From assembly GCF_025150085.1 (NCBI RefSeq), contig NZ_CP102280.1:1375001-1439000 (forward strand): a DNA stretch of 64,000 nt, read 5' to 3'. This DNA is from Dorea longicatena. GTDB lineage: Bacteria; Bacillota; Clostridia; Lachnospirales; Lachnospiraceae. Both the position numbers and the translations under genes were made by a program. This document shows, piece after piece, positions 43,960 to 52,743 of this stretch (its first letter is position 1; each line of letters opens with the position of its first letter). Under the pieces are notes generated by a model. It searched no databases and was not told the origin of the DNA. It saw nothing but the letters and a program-made list of their open reading frames with translations.

Positions 43960-44307
43960 GTGCAGGTGAAACGAGGAGATATCTATTATGCAGATTTAAG
44001 TCCGGTGGTGGGATCGGAACAGGGAGGAATCCGTCCGGTTCTGATCATTCAGAATGATGTGGGAAACAGACACAGCCCAACTGTTATCTGTGCCGCTATC
44101 ACATCCCGGATGAATAAGGCCAAACTGCCAACGCATGTAGAAATCGATGCAAGAAGATATCATATTGTAAAGAATTCAGTGGTTTTACTGGAACAGATCC
44201 GCACGATCGACAAACAAAGACTTAGAGATCTGGTATGTCATCTGGATGAAGAGATAATGAACAAAGTAGATGAGGCGATCCGAATCAGTTTCGAGCTTCA
44301 TACATAG
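43960..44307 (+). CDS. MazF/PemK (EndoA)-type mRNA interferase
   Basis: The protein has 115 residues and starts at GTG ([23 protein letters not shown], then [26 protein letters not shown]), a near-textbook EndoA/NdoA. The catalytic Arg (in GGIRPV) and Thr/Ser region (AAITSR) are present. In Bacillus the antitoxin EndoAI is encoded between alr and this gene; here the 123-bp gap contains only a hairpin repeat and no antitoxin frame. The toxin is either controlled by an unlinked antitoxin or has been tamed. GGAGTGTG lies upstream. Confidence 0.93.
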   Translation: MQVKRGDIYYADLSPVVGSEQGGIRPVLIIQNDVGNRHSPTVICAAITSRMNKAKLPTHVEIDARRYHIVKNSVVLLEQIRTIDKQRLRDLVCHLDEEIMNKVDEAIRISFELHT

Positions 44308-44332
44308 AAGAAGGAGTTAAGGATAATTAATT

Positions 44333-45124
44333 ATGGAAGAGGGAAGTTTGTTCCAACGAATGAAACAGATATTTCATGAAGATGAAATGGATGAAGAGAT
44401 GCAGAAAGAAGCTGCAGCGCTGATCCGCAATATTTTCCGCTATATGGATAAAGATGCGAAAGACATTATGACCCACCGTAAGAACATTGTTGCAATTGAC
44501 GGAGACTGGTCTCTGGAAGAAGCATTAAAATTCATGCTGGATGAAAGATTTTCAAGGTTCCCGGTATATCAGGAGGATATTGACGAGATCATAGGTATTA
44601 TCCATTTAAGAGATGCAACATCCGGTTATCTGGATGAATCAAAGAGAGGCTGTCCGGTGAAAGAATTGAAAGAATATCTCCGTCCGGTTACATATATTCC
44701 TGAAACCAAAAGCATCGATACTTTATTTAAAGAGATGCAGTCCACAAAGAATCATATGGTGATTGTTCTGGATGAATACGGCCAGACGTCCGGACTTGTT
44801 GCTATGGAGGATATTCTGGAAGAGATCGTCGGAAATATCCTGGATGAATATGATGAAGAAGATGAGATGATCCAGAAGCAGAATGACGGAAGCATGATCG
44901 CAAATGGCCTGACAGAGCTTGAGGATCTGGAGGATCTCATTCCTGTTACATTCGACAAAGAAGATTATGAGACGTTAAATGGTTTTCTGATTGATGAACT
45001 GGAACACATTCCGGGTGAAGATGAAAAGTGCGTAGTAGACTATGAAGGATATCGTTTTACCGTTTTACAGGTAGATAATAATATAATTCAGACAGTTAAG
45101 ATTGAAAAACTGCCCGAAGCGTGA
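44333..45124 (+). CDS. CBS-pair / CorC-HlyC domain protein
   Basis: The protein has 263 residues. An acidic N-terminal helix (DEMDEEMQKEAAALIRNIF), two CBS domains (about 42-165: IMTHRKNIVAIDGDWSLEEAL; HMVIVLDEYGQTSGLVAMEDILEEIVG) and a C-terminal CorC_HlyC domain (about 180-260: IANGLTELEDLEDLIPV, VDYEGYRFTVLQVDNN). This is the cytosolic half of CNNM/CorC proteins; the DUF21 membrane domain is absent, so it is not a transporter itself. A role in Mg2+ efflux or as an adenine-nucleotide sensor is suggested by the family. Confidence 0.9.
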   Translation: MEEGSLFQRMKQIFHEDEMDEEMQKEAAALIRNIFRYMDKDAKDIMTHRKNIVAIDGDWSLEEALKFMLDERFSRFPVYQEDIDEIIGIIHLRDATSGYLDESKRGCPVKELKEYLRPVTYIPETKSIDTLFKEMQSTKNHMVIVLDEYGQTSGLVAMEDILEEIVGNILDEYDEEDEMIQKQNDGSMIANGLTELEDLEDLIPVTFDKEDYETLNGFLIDELEHIPGEDEKCVVDYEGYRFTVLQVDNNIIQTVKIEKLPEA

Positions 45125-45198
45125 TAGAATAGATAAAGTGTGTAATAATACAATTTTTATAAAAGATAAAACAAAATAGATAAAGAGAGGTAAAAGAC

Positions 45199-45930
45199 AT
45201 GTCAGGACATTCAAAATTTGCCAATATTAAGCATAAGAAAGAGAAAAATGATGCTGCCAAAGGAAAGATCTTTACAAAGATCGGTAAAGAGATCGCAGTA
45301 GCAGTAAAAGAAGGCGGAAGTTCAGATCCTTCTAATAACAGCAGATTGAGAGATGTAATCGCAAAAGCAAAATCCAACAACATGCCAAACGATACAATTG
45401 AAAGAAATATCAAACGTGCATCCGGAGATATGAGTGCAGCAAACTATGAGCACATTACATATGAAGGATACGGACCGAACGGTACAGCTATCATCGTAGA
45501 AACTCTTACAGATAACAAGAACCGTACAGCATCTAATGTAAAGAATGCATTCACAAAGGGAAGCGGTAACGTAGGAACACCTGGATGTGTATCATTCATG
45601 TTCGACAAGAAAGGTCAGATCGTGATTGACAAAGAAGAATATGAAGGCGATGCAGATGAACTGATGATGCAGGTACTGGATGCAGGAGCAGAGGACTTTG
45701 TAGAAGAAGAAGACAGCTTTGAAGTACTGACAGATCCTGATGATTTCAGTGCGGTACGTCTTGCAATGGAAGAAGCAGGAATCCCGATGGTATCTGCAGA
45801 AGTAACAATGATCCCTCAGACATATGTAGAACTGACAGATCCAAAAGACATTGCCAATATCCAGAAGACGCTGGATATGCTGGATGATGACGATGATGTT
45901 CAGGATGTATATCACAACTGGGATGAATAA
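45199..45930 (+). CDS. YebC/PmpR family protein
   Basis: The protein has 243 residues. Starts [32 protein letters not shown], the hallmark of YebC/TACO1 proteins, and ends with the [22 protein letters not shown] helix. Formerly called a transcriptional regulator; recent work assigns several members to helping ribosomes through proline stretches, so the older name may mislead. GAGAGG precedes ATG. Ends in a terminator whose stem contains the next gene's ribosome site. Confidence 0.95.
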   Translation: MSGHSKFANIKHKKEKNDAAKGKIFTKIGKEIAVAVKEGGSSDPSNNSRLRDVIAKAKSNNMPNDTIERNIKRASGDMSAANYEHITYEGYGPNGTAIIVETLTDNKNRTASNVKNAFTKGSGNVGTPGCVSFMFDKKGQIVIDKEEYEGDADELMMQVLDAGAEDFVEEEDSFEVLTDPDDFSAVRLAMEEAGIPMVSAEVTMIPQTYVELTDPKDIANIQKTLDMLDDDDDVQDVYHNWDE

Positions 45931-45940
45931 AATGTATGCA

Positions 45941-45977
45941 ACACCTCCATACTAATAAAAAGTATGGAGGTGTTTTT
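45941..45977 (+). terminator. Terminator whose 3' arm carries the tepA ribosome site
   Basis: Perfect 12-bp stem ACACCTCCATAC (45941-45952) / GTATGGAGGTGT (45962-45973), T-run 45973-45977, then ATG at 45978. GGAGGTG (45967-45972) is the only Shine-Dalgarno sequence for tepA and is fully paired in this hairpin. Confidence 0.85.
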
Positions 45978-46688
45978 ATGAGCGAAGAGAAAAAAGAAAA
46001 AGAAAAAAGTGCAGAGCCGACAGAAGAATTAAAAGAAACCGGTAGTGCGAATCTTGAAGGAAGCCGGGACAACCACAGAATCAAACTTCTTACGATAGTG
46101 GGTGAAATTGAAGGACATGAAGCGGTATCCGGGAATACAAAGGCCACAAAGTATGAACATCTGCTTCCTATGCTGGCCGAAGTCGAAGACAGCAGTAAGA
46201 TTGATGGTCTTCTGATTCTTCTGAATACACTTGGAGGAGATGTAGAGGCGGGACTTTCGATTGCAGAAATGATCGCTTCTTTGAGTAAACCTACAGTATC
46301 CCTGGTGCTTGGCGGCAGTCATTCGATCGGCGGACCACTGGCAGTGTCGGCCGACTATTCATTTATCGTGCCAAGCGGAACAATGGTGATACATCCGGTG
46401 CGGTCTAACGGGATGTTTATCGGAGTTCAGCAAAGTCTCGATAACATGATACGTACACAGGACCGGATCACAAGATTTTTGTCAGAACATTCTTCTATGA
46501 AGCAGGAGCGGATCGAAGAGTTAATGTTAAACCCTACAGAGCTGGTCAAAGATGTTGGGACACTTCTGGAAGGAAAGGATGCTGTAAGAGAAGGACTCAT
46601 TGATGCTGTAGGCGGGTTAAGTGATGCATTGAATAAATTGCACGAAATGATCAGTGACAGAAATCAAAAAAAGAACGAAAATGTGTAA
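45978..46688 (+). CDS. TepA/ClpP-like serine protease
   Basis: The protein has 236 residues. ClpP fold of the TepA (translocation-enhancing protein) type often found next to ftsK/spoIIIE. Visible: TIVGEIEGHE, LLILLNTLGGDVEAGLSIAEMI (substrate strand), the probable catalytic Ser in LVLGGSHSIGGPLAV (about residue 117), and His in GTMVIHPVRSNG (about 140). A charged, low-complexity head (EEKKEKEKSAEPTEE) precedes the domain. No signal peptide. ATG 45978 has its ribosome site inside the preceding terminator stem. Confidence 0.87.
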   Translation: MSEEKKEKEKSAEPTEELKETGSANLEGSRDNHRIKLLTIVGEIEGHEAVSGNTKATKYEHLLPMLAEVEDSSKIDGLLILLNTLGGDVEAGLSIAEMIASLSKPTVSLVLGGSHSIGGPLAVSADYSFIVPSGTMVIHPVRSNGMFIGVQQSLDNMIRTQDRITRFLSEHSSMKQERIEELMLNPTELVKDVGTLLEGKDAVREGLIDAVGGLSDALNKLHEMISDRNQKKNENV

Positions 46689-46751
46689 TGACAGCAATTC
46701 CCCTAAATGCTATAATTATAATTAGTATTGCCATCATAAGGGGGAGTTTTC

Positions 46752-49271
46752 ATGACGGCGAAGTCTACAAAGAGTAAGACGAACAGAAAAAAAACAGGTA
46801 CGACTTCAAAAAAGTCGACTTCTAATAAAAAAACAACAAAGAAAAATACAAAAAAAACAACCAGATCTACCAGAACCGCAAAGTCCGGTAATAGTTTTCT
46901 GATGGATGAAATCCTGATATGGATAACACTTGCGGTCAGTATCATTCTTCTGATCAGTAATTTTGGTGTTGCAGGATTTTTAGGAGATGCCGTATCCGGA
47001 GTTTTGTGGGAGATATTTGGGGCCGTGGCCTATATCATTCCATTCGTTTTGTTTGGTCTGGTATCTTTTCAGGTGTCTAATAAAGGCAACCGGTATGCTT
47101 ACATGAAGACAGTAATTGCAGTGCTTTTGCTGTTCCTTGCTGAAATTTTGCTGCAGCTCGTGGACGAACTTGGCGGAAAGATCGGAAAGGGACTGGCATC
47201 TGTATTAACGCCGGCAATCGGTGTAGCCGGAACATATGTTGTCACAGTGATCCTTATGATCATCTGTCTGGTGATCATTACAGGAAAGTCTGCATTAAAA
47301 GGTGTGAAGGCCGGCAGTGATAAAGCATATGCAAGGGCAAAAGAAGATGCAAAAAGACATAAAGAGCATGCAGAAGTCAGAAAACGTAAACGCATGGAAC
47401 AACGTGAACAACGTGAAAAGGAACGTGCTGCGGCTGCGGCAGACAGCGGCATGCACAGGCGGAGAGACAAGCATGTGGAAGGAGTATCTTTCGATACGTC
47501 TATCGCTAAGAAATCTCCGGAAGTAAGAGAACTTCCAATCGATCCAAAGACAGCAAAAGGACCGGAGAAACCGGAATTTATCATACACCGTGCGGATCCT
47601 GAGCCGGCAGATTATGGAAAAGAAGACATGACGAATGAACCGGAAAAGAAGACTCCGGAATCTGAAAATGATCCAAAGACACAGGAAAAACCTGCAAGAC
47701 GTAAGAATCCAAAGATGGGGGCGGCAGGAATGGCAGATGAAGTAGCAGATGTTGCTGCAAGCGTTGCCGCAGATTCTTTAAAGCCGAAAAAAGAGTATCA
47801 GTATCCGCCGTTATCTCTGCTTCAGAGAGGAAAACGCGGCGGAGGAGAATCAGATGCGCATTTAAGAGAGACCGCTATGAAGCTGCAGCAGACACTCGAG
47901 AACTTTGGGGTAAAAGTTACCATTACCAATGTAAGCTGTGGACCTTCGGTTACAAGATATGAATTACAGCCTGAAATGGGAGTCAAAGTCAGTAAGATCG
48001 TAGGTCTTGCCGATGATATCAAACTGAATCTTGCAGCGGCAGATATCCGTATTGAGGCTCCGATTCCGGGAAAAGCGGCAGTAGGGATTGAAGTACCGAA
48101 CAAAGAAAACAGTGCAGTCATGCTCCGTGATCTTCTGGAATCGCCGGAATTTAAGAACAGTTCTTCCAAGATATCTTTCGCAGTAGGAAAGGACATCGGC
48201 GGAAAGACTGTGGTAGCAGATATTGCCAAGATGCCGCACGTACTGATCGCCGGCGCTACCGGATCTGGTAAATCCGTATGTATCAATACGTTGATCATGA
48301 GTGTCTTATATAAGGCAGACCCTAATGAAGTAAAACTGATCATGATCGATCCGAAGGTTGTAGAATTGAGTGTGTATAATGGTATTCCACACCTTCTGAT
48401 TCCGGTAGTCACTGATCCGAAAAAAGCGGCAGGCGCACTGAACTGGGCAGTGGGAGAGATGTCAAGACGTTATCAGGCATTTGCCAAATATAATGTCAGA
48501 GATATGAAAGGATATAACGAAAAGATCAAAAGTCTTGGAGTCCAGACCGAAGAAGGCGATAAACTGGAGCTTATGCCACAGATCATTATTATTGTTGATG
48601 AGCTTGCGGATTTGATGATGGTAGCTCCGGGAGATGTAGAGGAAGCAATCTGCCGTCTGGCACAGCTTGCGAGAGCCGCAGGGATCCACCTGGTGCTTGC
48701 GACACAGAGACCGTCAGTTAACGTTATCACCGGACTTATCAAGGCGAATATGCCTTCGAGAATCGCATTCTCAGTATCATCCGGTGTAGATTCCCGGACG
48801 ATTATAGATATGAACGGTGCAGAGAAGCTTCTGGGAAAAGGAGATATGCTTTTTTATCCGTCAGGATATCAGAAACCGGCCAGAGTACAGGGATCATTTG
48901 TTACAGATAAGGAAGTACAGCAGGTAGTAGAATATCTGCGTGAACATAACGGCGATGTTACATACAATCAGGATATAGAGACGCATATGAATACCATTCC
49001 TACCGGAAATCCGGCATCAGGATCCGGCGGAAGTGAAGGTAATGAAAATGATGCATATTTTGCAGATGCCGGAAGACTGATCATTGAGAAGGAAAAAGCA
49101 TCTATCGGAATGCTCCAGCGAGCTTTTAAGATAGGATTTAACAGAGCTGCAAGAATCATGGATCAGTTATGTGAGGCAGGCGCCGTAGGACCGGAGGAAG
49201 GAACAAAACCTCGAAAAGTTCTGATGTCTTCGGAAGAATTTGAACAATATTTGAATGAGAAGAATGGATAA
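46752..49271 (+). CDS. ftsK: DNA translocase FtsK/SpoIIIE
   Basis: Membrane-anchored DNA pump of 839 residues. A very Lys/Thr-rich head (about 1-45) is followed by four membrane helices (about 50-190), a charged linker (about 190-350), the RecA-type motor (Walker [15 protein letters not shown], about 507; Walker [14 protein letters not shown], about 615), and the winged-helix gamma domain (about 775-835: [24 protein letters not shown]) that reads KOPS/SRS polarity sites. GGGGGAG precedes ATG. One copy only in the window, so FtsK and SpoIIIE roles cannot be separated. Confidence 0.97.
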   Translation: MTAKSTKSKTNRKKTGTTSKKSTSNKKTTKKNTKKTTRSTRTAKSGNSFLMDEILIWITLAVSIILLISNFGVAGFLGDAVSGVLWEIFGAVAYIIPFVLFGLVSFQVSNKGNRYAYMKTVIAVLLLFLAEILLQLVDELGGKIGKGLASVLTPAIGVAGTYVVTVILMIICLVIITGKSALKGVKAGSDKAYARAKEDAKRHKEHAEVRKRKRMEQREQREKERAAAAADSGMHRRRDKHVEGVSFDTSIAKKSPEVRELPIDPKTAKGPEKPEFIIHRADPEPADYGKEDMTNEPEKKTPESENDPKTQEKPARRKNPKMGAAGMADEVADVAASVAADSLKPKKEYQYPPLSLLQRGKRGGGESDAHLRETAMKLQQTLENFGVKVTITNVSCGPSVTRYELQPEMGVKVSKIVGLADDIKLNLAAADIRIEAPIPGKAAVGIEVPNKENSAVMLRDLLESPEFKNSSSKISFAVGKDIGGKTVVADIAKMPHVLIAGATGSGKSVCINTLIMSVLYKADPNEVKLIMIDPKVVELSVYNGIPHLLIPVVTDPKKAAGALNWAVGEMSRRYQAFAKYNVRDMKGYNEKIKSLGVQTEEGDKLELMPQIIIIVDELADLMMVAPGDVEEAICRLAQLARAAGIHLVLATQRPSVNVITGLIKANMPSRIAFSVSSGVDSRTIIDMNGAEKLLGKGDMLFYPSGYQKPARVQGSFVTDKEVQQVVEYLREHNGDVTYNQDIETHMNTIPTGNPASGSGGSEGNENDAYFADAGRLIIEKEKASIGMLQRAFKIGFNRAARIMDQLCEAGAVGPEEGTKPRKVLMSSEEFEQYLNEKNG

Positions 49272-49304
49272 GAGATAGAATTCACAGTAGGAGGATGGCA
49301 TAAG

Positions 49305-50552
49305 ATGAGATGTAGGTATTGTGGTCAGAGAATACCTGAAGGGGAATTGTATTGCAGACATTGTGGAAAAGAGGTCCGCATTGTTCCGGACTACAACCCA
49401 TTAGATGATATGCTTACAGCACAGATAAAAGGTGCAATAGACAGTGATGGCTATGAGGATGAGATGTATTATTCCCGGCCTTCACGTAACAGAGATGCAG
49501 CTGGAAGATCTACAACCGGCAGCCGTAGAGGAAATGAAAGACGCAGTACAGGTGTGGCAAGAAATAATACAAGAAACAGAAGCAGACAGATGAATGAGGA
49601 TGAACGCAGACGCCGTAACCGTGAGCGTGCAAGACAAAAAGCACTTCGCAAAAAAAAGAAAAAGCGTGCACTGCTTCTTGCATTGTCCCTGTTACTTATC
49701 ATAGGAATTGTTGGAATATTTGCTTATATGACATCATATATCGGTGCGGTCAACAAGGGAAATAAAGCACTCGAAAGAAATGATTATACAGAGGCAGAAG
49801 ACTGCTTCAGAAATGCCATGGCAAAAGATGACACCAGACCGGAAGCATACACAGGCCTTTCAAAAGTTTATCAGGCACAGGATAATACAGAAAAAGCAGA
49901 GCGTCTGTTCTCGGATGCACTGAAAAAACAGGAAGATAATATCGAATTATATCGTGCGTGCATCAAATTCTATATCCGTTCTGAGCAGAACGAGAAGATT
50001 CCGGAGCTTCTGGATAATGCGACTTCGACGATCACAGATGAATTACCGGAATATGTAGTGAAGACTCCGAAATTCAGTCTGGATGACGGTGAGGATTATG
50101 ATGATGTTCAGCAGTTAAAACTGACGGCAGAATCGGGAAATAAGATATATTATACGAAGAACAAGAAGAAGCCAACCACAGGCAGCCATAAGTACAATAG
50201 TCCGATTCAGATTGAAGAGGGAAACACAACGATCTATGCAATAGCAGTAAATAAGGCGGGCATTCCAAGCCTTCCGGTGAAAAAATCATATACCGTTGAA
50301 CTTCCGATCGAAGATGCGCCGGCAGTGTCCCCATCAACCGGACAGTATAGCACTGCTCAGGAGATTGAGATTAAAGTACCGGATGGATATACGGCGTATT
50401 ATACGACAGATAAATCAGAACCGACGACTTCTTCTACGAAGTACACCGGACCGGTAGAGATGCCGGAAGGAGAGACCATCTTTAAGGCAGTATTGGTCAA
50501 TGCCAAGGGAAGAGTGAGCGGAATTACGACCAGAAATTATGTATTGAATTAA
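49305..50552 (+). CDS. Zinc-ribbon, TPR and chitobiase-like-repeat membrane protein
   Basis: The protein has 415 residues with an unusual domain order. A zinc ribbon with Cys3, Cys6, Cys17 and Cys20 comes first, then an Arg-rich disordered stretch (about 55-122) and one membrane helix (about 123-143, LLLALSLLLIIGIVGIFAY). Outside follow two or three TPR units (about 155-235, NKALERNDYTEAEDCFRNAM) and two repeats resembling the C-terminal immunoglobulin-like domain of chitobiase (about 265-330 and 340-415; KIYYTKNKKKPTTGSHKYNSP and AYYTTDKSEPTTSSTKYTGP). The topology suggests a sensor or scaffold joining cytoplasm and wall. It follows ftsK by 33 bp. Function unknown. Confidence 0.8.
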   Translation: MRCRYCGQRIPEGELYCRHCGKEVRIVPDYNPLDDMLTAQIKGAIDSDGYEDEMYYSRPSRNRDAAGRSTTGSRRGNERRSTGVARNNTRNRSRQMNEDERRRRNRERARQKALRKKKKKRALLLALSLLLIIGIVGIFAYMTSYIGAVNKGNKALERNDYTEAEDCFRNAMAKDDTRPEAYTGLSKVYQAQDNTEKAERLFSDALKKQEDNIELYRACIKFYIRSEQNEKIPELLDNATSTITDELPEYVVKTPKFSLDDGEDYDDVQQLKLTAESGNKIYYTKNKKKPTTGSHKYNSPIQIEEGNTTIYAIAVNKAGIPSLPVKKSYTVELPIEDAPAVSPSTGQYSTAQEIEIKVPDGYTAYYTTDKSEPTTSSTKYTGPVEMPEGETIFKAVLVNAKGRVSGITTRNYVLN

Positions 50553-50609
50553 GATCAATATGCCACCGGGAGTTGTTGATTTCAATTTATTGAATGAAGT
50601 TTTGAGCTG

Positions 50610-50933
50610 GTGTCACCAGAATTGATAGAACTTTTGAAGTATATGGAACATAGTACGGATGAAGTGTCAGAAGTATGTAAAAGTGAACGAATTCAAAAGA
50701 TACATAGACGGATTTGTCAGATCAAAGCAAGTGAAAAGACAGAAGTGAAATATATGCAGTCGTGGGAAGAAAAGATACTTATAAAACAGGAAGGTATTGC
50801 AGAAGGAAGATTAGAAGAGAAGCAAGAATTTATGAAAAAGTTGTCTAATAAATTCTCAATCGAACAAATTGCAGAAATGCTGGAAATTGATATTTCTGAA
50901 GTAGAAAATATAATAAAAGAACTTGCAAAATAA
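50610..50933 (+). pseudogene. Rpn-family nuclease/transposase-like protein, C-terminal fragment
   Basis: About 107 residues matching the tail of Rpn (PD-(D/E)XK recombination-promoting nuclease) proteins of Lachnospiraceae: SWEEKILIKQEGIAEGRLEEKQ, then the closing helix IEQIAEMLEIDISEVENIIKEL. The nuclease core is missing; the frame closes at a TGA 5' of 50598 and there is no ribosome site before the GTG. Such proteins are numerous and prone to decay. Confidence 0.6.
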
Positions 50934-50937
50934 TAAA

Positions 50938-50978
50938 AGCGATCAGATATATTCCGGAAGATATGTCTGATCGTTTTT
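50938..50978 (+). terminator. Intrinsic terminator
   Basis: CGATCAGA / TCTGATCG hairpin with inner wobble pairing and TTTTTA. Confidence 0.8.
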
Positions 50979-50985
50979 ATCGTTA

Positions 50986-51025
50986 TGCGTTCAAAAGATG
51001 CTTCCGATTTCAGGTTCTGTAGACG
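50986..51025 (+). repeat. Dispersed hairpin repeat, copy D (degenerate)
   Basis: TGCGTTCAAAAGATGCTTCCGATTTCAGGTTCTGTAGAC aligns with copies A-C over its length (GCTTCCG, CAGGTTCTGTAGA) but the stem is partly lost. It starts 8 nt after a terminator T-run, as in copy A. Confidence 0.5.
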
Positions 51026-51239
51026 TCAAAGTATGCAAGAGAAGTATAAGTCGAATTGTGTAATGTTTTTAACAAACTTCAAATGCGTAAAAGAAAAATT
51101 AATACTGTGATCGGTTCTGCATATTTTGAATTTTTGTAAAAAGTACATACAAATAAATGAATTTCAACTGGGGAAGTAGAAAAAAACACAAATTTAACAT
51201 TTCAAACACTTGAAAAATAAATTCCTTAGTAGTACAACT

Positions 51240-51257
51240 ATGTTAAAAGATTAACGA
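51240..51257. promoter_or_regulatory. Rex-type operator
   Basis: ATGTTAA-AAGA-TTAACGA: the core GTTAA-N4-TTAAC matches the clostridial Rex consensus. It lies 7 bp upstream of the -35 box at 51265. rex itself is at 40425. Binding is inference. Confidence 0.5.
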
Positions 51258-51264
51258 TGCTTTG

Positions 51265-51292
51265 TTGATAAAAAATATTATCAAGTTATACA
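51265..51292 (+). promoter_or_regulatory. Promoter of the alcohol dehydrogenase relic
   Basis: TTGATA (51265-51270), 16-bp spacer, TATACA (51287-51292). A second palindrome TTGATAA/TTATCAA (51265-51271/51278-51284) overlaps the -35 box. Confidence 0.5.
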
Positions 51293-51327
51293 ATGCATCA
51301 ATACATAATAAAAGGAGCGTGTTTGAT

Positions 51328-51375
51328 ATGGCAAGATTTACACTGCCAAGAGTTGTTTCAGGCTTCTTTTTTTAG
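51328..51375 (+). pseudogene. 5' relic of an iron-containing alcohol dehydrogenase
   Basis: A good ribosome site (AAAGGAGCG) precedes ATG 51328. The first eight codons read MARFTLPR, the conserved start of clostridial Fe-dependent butanol/propanediol dehydrogenases, then the sequence departs (VVSGFFF) and stops at TAG. The match is short, so the identity rests on the start, the intact leader and the Rex-like operator together. Confidence 0.4.
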
Positions 51376-51752
51376 CTATTAAAGATTATTAAAGAGTATT
51401 AAAAAGCCTTATTTAATCACATTTTTGGGAAGGATTGATAAAGAATAATAAAGATCAATAAGGTTGCAAATCTGGATTTTTGTTGCAAAAGTGTTGTAGA
51501 TGTCTTCAAAAAATATTTGAAACAACAGTTAGAATCAAATTCAATAAAATGACATGAGAGTAAAATCTTGTGTCTTTTTTAGTATTTAACTATAAGTATA
51601 TGAACCAAAAAAGGAAATACACAATAGATACAATTAAGAAATAAGATCAGAAGTCTTTTACACCAGAAAATAGATTTACAAGAAAAATAATCTATTATTG
51701 AACCGAAAAATTTGGGTGAATTGGATTATTATCATATAATAGTATATAAAGA

Positions 51753-51790
51753 TTGAAAAAGGACATAATTATGGTATAATTAAACCATAA
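51753..51790 (+). promoter_or_regulatory. Promoter and operator of the toxin-antitoxin operon
   Basis: TTGAAA (51753-51758), 16-bp spacer, TATAAT (51775-51780). The perfect palindrome TTATGGT (51769-51775) / ACCATAA (51784-51790) straddles the -10 box, as expected for autorepression by the antitoxin or complex. Confidence 0.75.
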
Positions 51791-51805
51791 AAGGAGGTGC
51801 TGATT

Positions 51806-52066
51806 ATGCCACAAATAATTCCTATAAAAGAATTGAAAAATACTTCTGAAATTTCTGAGATGTGTCATAGGACAGAGGAACCTATCTATATTACAAAAAA
51901 TGGATATGGAGATATGGTTATCATGAGTATGGAGAATTATGAATCGACAATGAAACAGCTTGCAATGTATCGCGATATTGAAATATCTGAAAGGCAGATC
52001 GAAACAGGGCAGGTAAAAGATGCAAGAAAGGCACTGGGTGAAATGAGGGCAAAGTATGGTTTATAA
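51806..52066 (+). CDS. Phd/YefM-family antitoxin
   Basis: The protein has 86 residues. The N-terminal DNA-binding Phd fold (MPQIIPIKELKNTSEISEMC; YITKNGYGDMVIMSMENYE) is followed by a C-terminal helical toxin-neutralising tail (ISERQIETGQVKDARKALGEM). AAAGGAGGTG precedes ATG 51806. Its last 11 bases overlap the toxin start, the usual coupling. It likely represses its own promoter through the palindrome on the -10 box. Confidence 0.92.
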   Translation: MPQIIPIKELKNTSEISEMCHRTEEPIYITKNGYGDMVIMSMENYESTMKQLAMYRDIEISERQIETGQVKDARKALGEMRAKYGL

Positions 52067-52367
52067 ATTAAATGTTACAGATCATGCAGACGAATTACTT
52101 GATAATCTTGTGTATCATTTGATTTACCGCCTGAAAAACAAAGAAGCTGCAAAACATTTGTTAGATGGTGTAGAAAGTATTTATGACCGATTGGTGGAGA
52201 ATCCATACCAATTTCCGAAAAGTCGGGATATGTATTTGGCAAAAAAAGGATATTATGAGGCGGTTATTCCACAAATGAATTATATCGTGATATTTGATGT
52301 AAGAAAAGATATTGTAAATATAGTTGGTATTTTTCATCAATTAGAGAATTATCTAAGCAAATTGTAA
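52056..52367 (+). CDS. RelE/ParE-family toxin
   Basis: The protein has 103 residues. RelE/ParE fold: an N-terminal strand YKLNVTDHADELLDNLVYHL, a helical hairpin, then VENPYQFPKSRDMYLAKKGYYEAVIPQMNYIVIFDV and the closing IVNIVGIFHQLENY. The pattern resembles ParE-like toxins more than ribosome-dependent RelE, so the target (gyrase or mRNA) is open. It overlaps the antitoxin gene by 11 bp. Confidence 0.9.
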   Translation: MVYKLNVTDHADELLDNLVYHLIYRLKNKEAAKHLLDGVESIYDRLVENPYQFPKSRDMYLAKKGYYEAVIPQMNYIVIFDVRKDIVNIVGIFHQLENYLSKL

Positions 52368-52372
52368 TATAA

Positions 52373-52680
52373 GAAAATGATGTATTATATTAAAGAGCAA
52401 TTGACATAAATTTGTATGAAGTTTATTGTAATAATACCAACAGGCAACTTGAGTGTCTGTTAAGCGAAGAAGTAAGGTGTTGTGCCGGAGGATTAATGCC
52501 TTGCAAGTTTTATAAGGGTTTGGCATTTATCACAATCTGGCTAGAGAATGCAGACTCTCAAAAGAAAATGCCAGAGGCTCTGTTTTATACAGGGTCTTTC
52601 TTTTTGACTAAATTGCATGAAAGCAATTCGCGAGGGCTTGCCCAGTAGGAAAAGAGAGAAACTGATCATAATCTTTGATA
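52373..52680. other. Intergenic stretch with doubtful small frames
   Basis: A TTGACA box near 52402 is followed by a 78-codon frame from TTG 52412 (no ribosome site, no family) ending at 52648. It contains the 32-bp repeat at 52597 and a terminator-like GGCTCTGT/ACAGGGTCT hairpin. It is more likely non-coding repeat DNA than a gene. Confidence 0.4.
52597..52628. repeat. 32-bp repeat, copy 1
   Basis: TTTCTTTTTGAC-T-AAATTGCATGAAAGCAATT; the same 32 bases with one change occur at 63969-64000. It contains the hairpin AATTGC-ATGAAA-GCAATT. The two copies bracket the exporter cluster. Confidence 0.7.
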
Positions 52681-52720
52681 AAAAAGTCAGGTTGATTATA
52701 TTTAATCTTCCTGACTTTTC
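52681..52720. terminator. Bidirectional terminator
   Basis: AAAAAGTCAGG (52681-52691) / CCTGACTTTT (52710-52719) hairpin. On the minus strand it ends the PadR-linked membrane-protein gene. Read in that direction it resembles the terminator at 59989. Confidence 0.75.
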
Positions 52721-52743
52721 TACATACATATAATTAGGTATTA

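Larger units (their letters stand above)
51026..51752. other. AT-rich intergenic stretch with regulatory relics
   Basis: No intact gene. It contains a Rex-like operator (51240), a promoter (51265-51292), the first codons of a lost alcohol dehydrogenase (51328) and, at 51361-51409, an A/T-rich segment bounded by GGCTT/AAGCC with repeated ATTAAAGA-like units. Nothing further is recognised from 51410 to 51752. Confidence 0.5.

Noticed and set aside
51361..51409. CRISPR-like or tandem repeat of ATTAAAGA units
   Set aside because: Units are short, irregular and A/T-rich; no spacers. No CRISPR array is seen anywhere in the window.
52412..52648. 78-codon frame as a real gene
   Set aside because: TTG start without ribosome site; contains a dispersed repeat and terminator-like hairpin; no family resemblance.
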